Of a DNA stretch of 64,000 nucleotides, positions 57,809 through 64,000 are shown piece after piece (position 1 is the stretch's first letter; each line of letters opens with the position of its first letter). The notes below the pieces were generated by a model that saw nothing but the letters and a program-made list of their open reading frames with translations, searched no databases and had not been told where the DNA came from. Made by a program: the position numbers and the translations under genes. The DNA is taken from assembly GCA_023053545.1 (NCBI GenBank), contig JAKZAN010000115.1, positions 38,096 through 102,095 on the forward strand, given 5' to 3'. This DNA comes from Lepidurus packardi (lineage: Eukaryota > Arthropoda > Branchiopoda > Notostraca > Triopsidae).

Positions 57809-59944
57809 ATGAAGCTATCTCTCAGCCACAACAAGGAAAATCACACTCTTCCCAGTAAGCCTAAAGGCATCTCTCTCCCACTCTCTAGCTTCATTCAGCC
57901 GCTCAAAATCTAACGACAGACTGATGCCTTCCAGAATACTCTCAGACCTTTCTCGAAATCTAATGGCCTGGAGCCCAACATGACTCGCGTCTTGAGTGCC
58001 ACCATGAGTAACTGCACCACCCTACGTCTCTGCGAAGATATCTCTGATGAGATGCTGGTAGTCCAGCAAGATAATCAGAATAGATTGACAACCACGACTA
58101 AAACCTCAGACAAGATGATGGCTTTGCAGGGATTTCGGATGGAGGTAGTCTCCGCTTCTTGCCCGAACTCTATGCGCGATAATCCTTCGATGCCATCTTT
58201 GTACCAGCATTCAAATCAGCCCCCCCATGAGTAATCTGTATCGCGTATTTCTACCCTCGAATACACGAATACTGAATCAAGCGATAAGCCATCCTAAGAT
58301 CACCCATCGCTCAAAACCCATTATTCACACTCATTGACCGAGATTCAATAAGCTAAGACTTTCCAAAGAATCGCAATGCTTGGCTAACGTAACTGTTTCC
58401 TGCAACGTTAGAAAGATCTACTCGAAAACGAATACCAGAGTCTATCCAGCAAGTGCAGCAAACTGTAGGAATAAAACTACCAACTCAGAAGACAGGCTGC
58501 GAGCTCTAAGCATTTGGAGAGTATGCTGACGGAGGTCAACAAACAGCTAATCGATCTGACTACAGACCACAATAAACTCAAATATTAGTACGACTGTTTG
58601 ACTGGATCCTGTGAACGTATGAGGTCAGACCGAGAAGAGCTGTAGTAGACCAAACAGAAACTCTAGTAATGTCGACGCGAGCTGGGCTAACTCAAAAAAT
58701 AATACTGTAAATCTAAGACAGAATAGCATAAAGAATACCTAACAATCGAGGAAAGCCTAAAGGAAACAAGAAGGTTACATGCACAATTGCATACAGAAAA
58801 CGAACAGGTAGCTAGGGAGAATGAGCGACTCAACCAAGAACTGGATCAACTAGGGGATAAATTACAAAAACTGGAGACCGATATGGTCAGGAAAGACCAG
58901 AAAGTAAATGGACTAATCCTGGACTATGAGAATGTGACGAGTGCACTCAAAAACTAATTAGCTGAATAGAAGATAGCCCGGGAAAAAGAACGAGCTGAGT
59001 TGTAGGACAAGCTTCAGAAGGCAACAGATCAAAATAAATCGCTACAAAAAGAACTATTCTTGGTCAGCTAAGAAAATATTGGGAACGTGGCTTCAGCGCA
59101 AGAGCTCACCCACAAACTGGCAAAATCCTAATGTGATCTCCAGGAGGAGACTAAGTAACGCTAGAAATCAGAGAAAATGCTATAGGACAAATATTAAAGA
59201 CTCCTAGATATCCGAAAAATATAGCTAGAAAGATTAGCAGCAGAGAGGGCGGTCGAGGCCAAAGGCTACACCATCAAACTCGAAGATTCTGGGCTAAGGC
59301 TTCAGGAGAAATAGAAGTAGTTGAAATAGCAGAAGTAGTGCACGAGTAAACTCCAAGAATCGATAACGGGCAAGCACGCAGAACTCGAAGCATATAAGTA
59401 CAAGTGCACAGAACTAGAATCCAGACTTGCAGATCTAGGTACCGGGAAAGACGCATAATCTTCGGCCATCCAAGCCAGACAGAAACTCTACGATAAACTG
59501 CAGGACAAATAGCTCATTAAATTCAGAAGCAAGGAACTCCTATTAGTGGAACTGCTCATCAGCAAAGCCAACGAACTTACCAGCACTTCAGAGACCCTGA
59601 AGCACACGGAAAGGATACTCTACAATGTGAAGGAGGCCAACCTGAAGCTGGGCAAGGATCTGGATGTCCAGCAATCAAAGATAAGGGAGCTACTGCACCA
59701 GAAGGGTGCAGATGAACACCTGATCGTGCAGATGTAGGACACATTCAAAGCAAAGGAGGAGAGCATGGAGAAACAGTACCGTGAAGTATTGTAGAAGTAT
59801 TTGAAGTACAAAGGGATAGTGCAGAAGGAAAAGTAACGAAAACAGATGCAGAAGCTTATAATCTAGGAGTCGAAGAACTTCACGGAGGACATCGTGACGA
59901 AGTGCAAGTCGATATTAAAGGAAAGCGAGAAGAGTACCATTTGA
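57809..59944 (+). CDS. Long coiled-coil protein, 711 aa, very rich in UAR-encoded Gln
   Basis: A single exon from ATG to TGA. Residues 1-170 are Ser/Thr/Asn-rich and probably disordered. From about residue 190 to the end the sequence is almost continuous alpha-helical coiled coil rich in Glu, Lys, Gln and Leu (for example LLENEYQSLSSKCSKLQEQ, NERLNQELDQLGDKLQKLE, EELTSTSETLKHTERILYN-type repeats). More than thirty codons are TAA or TAG, so the gene is invisible under the standard code. No motor, kinase or EF-hand domain. Such proteins are usual in basal bodies, rootlets or the cortex of ciliates, but no specific orthologue is proposed. Confidence 0.8.
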
Positions 59945-60618
59945 AAAAAGAGGAAGAATTGTTGCTAGATGTATACATATATATATATAGATTTAGAGTG
60001 TTAAAATACTAAGGAATAATAATAAATAATAATAATACATTCTTTCTTCTAGACGAGAAGTTTATCTACTATCTATATATTTATAAAAAAAGAAAGAAAA
60101 GAAATAGGTAGAATTGTACGTTATATAATGGAGATTCTGACTGAAATAAATAGAAATATAGATCAGGAATATATATATATATATACATATTTGCAAGCAT
60201 TGTTGAAACTATCTACTATTACTCAATTAATGCCAAGGTAATATAGCCGAGCACGCAGAATAGACAGAGATTGAGGAATGTCCAGAGTGGCCCAGATCAA
60301 TAATAATAAATACCCTCGAAGATGGAAAAAAACAAAAACAGATAATTAAGTCAGAGCAATATATACTTAGTAATAGTTGTGGTCTTATCAGTTCTGCAAA
60401 AATCAGGGAACCTTGACAATCTTCTATAATGCTTCCTCCATTTTTGTGTATCATATAAAAAGCATACATAAATGTGTGTATAAAAAATCAGGTAACGTTG
60501 TTATCTATTTTTGATCATAGATAAAACATATATACCATCTACGTTTGGAAGAAAAATATAGAAAAAGGAAAAAATAGAATAAGCATAACATTTTTTTGAA
60601 ACCTCCCAGAACATTACT
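59945..60618. other. Intergenic spacer, AT-rich
   Basis: 670 bp with several TATATA blocks (59969-59989, 60170-60186) and no frame showing coding bias. Presumed 3' flank of the coiled-coil gene and promoter of the next. Confidence 0.5.
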
Positions 60619-63195
60619 ATGCAGTGGGTAAGGAAGAATATCGATATTTTCCAAACTGAACCCAGGTGGACCCTCGCTGGCCGCAAACAGTTCACCACCT
60701 TCAAAACCATCATCTTTACTGTCCTCGTATTCGTCTTGTCGGTCTTCATGGCTTCCAGCCAAATCGCACATCTCTGGATTCCAACTAGCTAGCTCCCCAG
60801 CACCTTTACTCGAAAAATACCATCCGCTGTCAACATGACTTCTCAGTTGCTGGCAATCACCCTCCACCCCTTCGACAACTCCACCAAAAAAGACTCTATC
60901 AAGTCCAGTTTCGATCCGGCTAAACATCTCTTCACCGAGTACTATAACTCGTCGAACCATGCTTATATTTCTGACATCGAACGCATTTAATGTCCAGATA
61001 CATATAAGATGGGAATTGCCAAGGAGAGGGCCGATGAGCTAACAATCGATGCCAAGTACATTGCCCTAGTGTGTATCCGGACAGACGTCAATACCAGTTT
61101 CATCGAAATGGGGCAAGCTTTACGAGTGTCCATTTCCAGAGCGTTCGTCAACCTCGTTCACATCGTATTTTGGGGCTAAGTGATCGACTTCAATGATCTG
61201 GTACTGCCGAACAAGAATCCTATCAGATTCTGGAGCCTATGCCTCATCACCAGTCCTTCATCAAGGCCCCGAATAGCTCTTAACCTTATCAAAGCCATCG
61301 AGGTCATCGTTTACGACTCTCTTCTAATTGGTACCCCTCCTAAACGCTATGTAGTCCTTTCTCCACATCGTTTGAGGAGGTATGGTTTGGATATCAGTGT
61401 CCAAGTGCCGGATCGAGCAAATATTCGCGGGCTGTATCTGTTGGATGACATCCCATCGACTGTCCTCAGACGATAGGACCTTACTTCAATTCTTGGCGCA
61501 CTCATTAGTCAGATCTCGCTATAGTTAGTGATATTTGGTGTGGTCTTCTGCGCTATAAACTAGTGTAATATCGACCTAGCCATCGTACTTGAGACATTCT
61601 CCACCGATCCTATCCTATCTAAAGCTAAAATCAGTTTCTTCTTCATGCTAAGGTACTTTATCGTCTGGCTTCTGACCAAGTCCACGAGAATAGGATAGTG
61701 GCTATTCCAAAATGAGTATCTGTTGCAAGAGTTGCTCTTCCTAAGAACGTCGAAGAAGGTTGCGAGTCTTAAGTCTGTCTAAAACATACTAACCCGTGTT
61801 TAACTCTACAAGCGATATCCTTAAGTCAGACATCCGCAGAGAGAGGACAATCGAAAATAATGTCTCGAAATAGGAAGTCAGAGAAATTAAATAGTCCCGC
61901 TTCCAGGTATCTCTAAGACTGTAGAATAAGTACGCAACAGTAGAATTAGAATGGCTGGTGTTAGAATCTTACCCATATATCTAAAAAAGTATCAGTAAAC
62001 CTAAAAAGTATCAAAAGTCTAAAAAGCCTAGATTGTCTCAAAAGCATATAGTAATAAAATATCAATATTTTATCAAGAAAAACATACCTACCGACGCTGG
62101 CATTCTATTCCTCTCATGGGCTAGACAAGTTGCTTTTGGGACTTAGTCAAAATGTTGGACTCAAATAGTACTAAAGTAGAGTTCAGATGCCGATCCGAAC
62201 TCAAGACTTCAGACTTCAGCCTGACTATCCTGTTCGTTGGTTTTTTCTTCATGTCCTACATCCTCATGATGAGTGGTATTCTGAATAGCAAGCCAGATGT
62301 CCAATACTCCACAATGACTGAAGATGCCCTAATAGACAAGACCTTCTACGTGGATTTGTATGATAAGAATCTCCAAAGAGTCCTGCCTTAACAGCTGACT
62401 AACCAGTCCTATGTTTTGTCGGCCTTCTACGTAGACTAAAATGATATAATCCTGGAGAATGTGACCCAACATATTCAGCGAAGATGTCCGTTCGAGAATC
62501 TAACAAGAGGTTTCTGTTTGTCAGTATCGCTGAGTACTCCTGCATGGGGCAAAAGCACGCATCTCAGATTGGCGCTCAGATATAAAGGAACTGTGTCTGA
62601 ACCGGCCCAGTACGCGATGATTGTTTCCTATAACGTGAACTCCAAAGAAAATGTAATGATGAGAAAACTGGAAATTGTAACGGTTGAGCGGAGCATTGAT
62701 CTCTTTGTTTTCTTGAAATACTTCAGATCTATCTAAGCCAACTCATCTGCCTTGTACGAGCAGTCGAAATTCAGTTCGAAAGCAGGTATTCTGAGGAATT
62801 TCAGGACCTGCCGGATCCTTCTCGATAATTCCGTATCGAGGGAGGTTTTTACGTCTAAAGGTCTTTTAGAGCTTGTCGATAGTGTGTTCAGTGTCAATTT
62901 AGTGATATTCTTCTTCATGAGCAGCTTACTTGCTAAGCCCTTCAACATGAGAAAAGCAGAAAGGGCTGTAGAAAGGGAGTATGCCAGACATTACGTGAAG
63001 ATGGTGGCGGCAGAAACTAGACTGGCTGAACCTTCCGATTAGACAAAAGTGGAAGAGAGGCAGAAATCTATCCCAGAAGGAAAATCCTGTCTGGACGTTG
63101 CCAAACTGATGAGAACACTACCGATAATCTTCATGAGGCCATACCACCACTTCTTAGTAAGCTTGGACAGCATCGCCGCGAAATAGAGCCAATGA
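60619..63195 (+). CDS. Two-module membrane protein, apparent fusion of tandem paralogues, 858 aa
   Basis: One frame of 859 codons. Module 1 (residues 1-370): short polar N-terminus, membrane span about 25-48 (TIIFTVLVFVLSVFM), a large extracytoplasmic domain with NNST-type glycosylation sites, then hydrophobic segments at about 288-312 (SLQLVIFGVVFCAIN) and 342-360. Module 2 (from about residue 500, ATG at 62116) repeats this plan: polar start, span about 527-552 (LTILFVGFFFMSYILMM), about 200 residues, and a span near 757 (NLVIFFFMSSLLA), then a basic tail. The linker 370-500 is Lys/Gln-rich. No TGA occurs in any plus frame from about 61712 to 62221, so the two modules cannot be separate genes unless introns or another stop are used. 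The family resembles ciliate-restricted two-span membrane proteins of unknown role. Confidence 0.65.
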
Positions 63196-63399
63196 TGATT
63201 GTATTAATATATAATCTACAGTTCCATACTTCTACTCATGTAAGTGATGGGTATGTTTGGACAGGACAATAAAAATACAATCATATTATTACTTAACCAC
63301 AGATGAATCAAAATTAAAGGATTGTTCTAAATGTGTTAGTGATGCATCATTGTCTGAACGATAAAATTGGGTTGTTTAAGACTGCTTGGCAGTTTTTCA
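63196..63399. other. Short convergent spacer
   Basis: About 200 bp of AT-rich DNA between the two-module gene and the subtelomeric minus-strand gene. Nothing seen. Confidence 0.4.
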
Positions 63400-63645
63400 T
63401 CATGCCTGATTAGGTGGGGGTTGGCTCGCTGTTGGTCTAGCTATAGGCACAACAGGCTGCATCCTGTCACTCTTTTGGTCGACTCCTTCCTACGTTAAGA
63501 GGCAATCATCAATAATGGAAAGCGAGTCCTCGCCAGAAAATAGGGATCGAGAAGTCGATCTCGAGCTGCTGCTATCTTTAAGGATGATATACTTGTCAGG
63601 GCCCTTCTTATTCGGATAACAATCGGATGTCTATTATATAATCAT
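63400..63645 (-). CDS. Small subtelomeric Ser/Asp/Pro-rich protein, 81 aa
   Basis: Uninterrupted frame from ATG (complement of 63643-63645) to TGA: MIIQQTSDCYPNKKGPDKY, a Ser/Arg-rich stretch (LKDSSSSRSTSRSLFSGED), an acidic patch (SIIDDCLLTQEG) and a Pro-rich end (PIARPTASQPPPNQA). The balanced composition and TAA/TAG as Gln favour coding against the AT-rich background. A second frame with ATG at about 63702 (MQAKIRKNQKQTRLKKEK) could be an alternative first exon. The gene is transcribed away from the telomere and is the last one on the chromosome, about 115 bp from the repeat. Possibly disordered; no family known. Confidence 0.5.
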
Positions 63646-63759
63646 TTCCCTTTTCCTTCTTCAATCTAGTTTATTTCTGGTTCTTCCTGATTTTAGCCTG
63701 CATCTATTTCCTTAGCCTAACCAATACTGGTCTTTGGAAGTGAGGGCTTCTGGTGGGAT

Positions 63760-64000
63760 GGGGTTGGGGTTGGGGTTGGGGTTGGGGTTGGGGTTGGGGT
63801 TGGGGTTGGGGTTGGGGTTGGGGTTGGGGTTGGGGTTGGGGTTGGGGTTGGGGTTGGGGTTGGGGTTGGGGTTGGGGTTGGGGTTGGGGTTGGGGTTGGG
63901 GTTGGGGTTGGGGTTGGGGTTGGGGTTGGGGTTGGGGTTGGGGTTGGGGTTGGGGTTGGGGTTGGGGTTGGGGTTGGGGTTGGGGTTGGGTTGGGGTTGG
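63760..64000 (+). repeat. Terminal telomere, (GGGGTT)n
   Basis: About 40 copies of GGGGTT running to the last base, with one GGGTT unit near 63985. G-rich strand reads 5'->3' toward the end, as expected for the right end of a macronuclear chromosome. The repeat type matches Tetrahymena/Paramecium-like ciliates. Confidence 0.98.

Noticed and set aside
60505..60960. Minus-strand frame of 151 codons
   Set aside because: Overlaps the start and first membrane span of the two-module protein on the plus strand, which has clear topology and codon bias.

Overview
The window is the right-hand end of a ciliate macronuclear chromosome. Three observations support this. It ends in about 240 bp of GGGGTT telomere repeat (63760-64000, G-rich strand toward the end). 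Genes are packed tightly on both strands with small GT-AG introns, mostly 33-110 bp. Almost every convincing reading frame is interrupted by TAA and TAG but closes only at TGA, so UAA and UAG read as glutamine (ciliate nuclear code 6). The G4T2 telomere together with UAR=Gln is typical of oligohymenophoreans such as Tetrahymena and Paramecium, but coding sequence here is clearly richer in G+C than in those genera. I cannot name a genus. All coordinates below use code 6.

Layout. 1-10556: end of a coiled-coil gene, an STK32-like AGC kinase, a small membrane protein, a TH1/PH-like plus degenerate-kinase protein, a RING-finger membrane protein, and a cytosolic carboxypeptidase (tubulin deglutamylase family). 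11138-19300: a Gln-rich orphan, an interstitial telomere-repeat array (13275-13438), an intron-rich Cys-rich/LRR gene, small orphans and one poorly resolved minus-strand gene. 19467-24321: a 1,594-residue calponin-homology/alpha-solenoid/coiled-coil protein, probably ciliary. 25046-34292: orphans, an FHA-type protein, a CDPK with four EF hands and small proteins. 34791-37777: two divergent mu-like glutathione S-transferases. 38202-42702: a large PAS-containing multi-pass membrane protein. 43199-43768: a UBC12-like E2. 43958-51199: a 2,413-residue TRANK1-like UvrD-family helicase with no visible intron. 52092-57343: a p24/GOLD-like membrane protein, a CCCH zinc-finger protein and orphans. 57809-63645: a 711-residue coiled coil, an 858-residue protein made of two related membrane modules, and a small subtelomeric gene, followed by the telomere.

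Functionally the genes look like ordinary ciliate cell biology: kinases and Ca2+ signalling (STK32-like, CDPK, TH1-pseudokinase), cilium or microtubule functions (carboxypeptidase, CH/solenoid protein, coiled coils), ubiquitin or NEDD8 conjugation (RING protein, UBC12-like) and secretory traffic (p24-like). No operons, transposons, CRISPR arrays, rRNA or tRNA genes were recognised. The most unusual items are the interstitial telomere array, the stop-less junction that fuses two related membrane modules, and the TH1-pseudokinase. Because only one codon stops translation, antisense and intergenic frames are often open by chance, so short unsupported ORFs are given low confidence.
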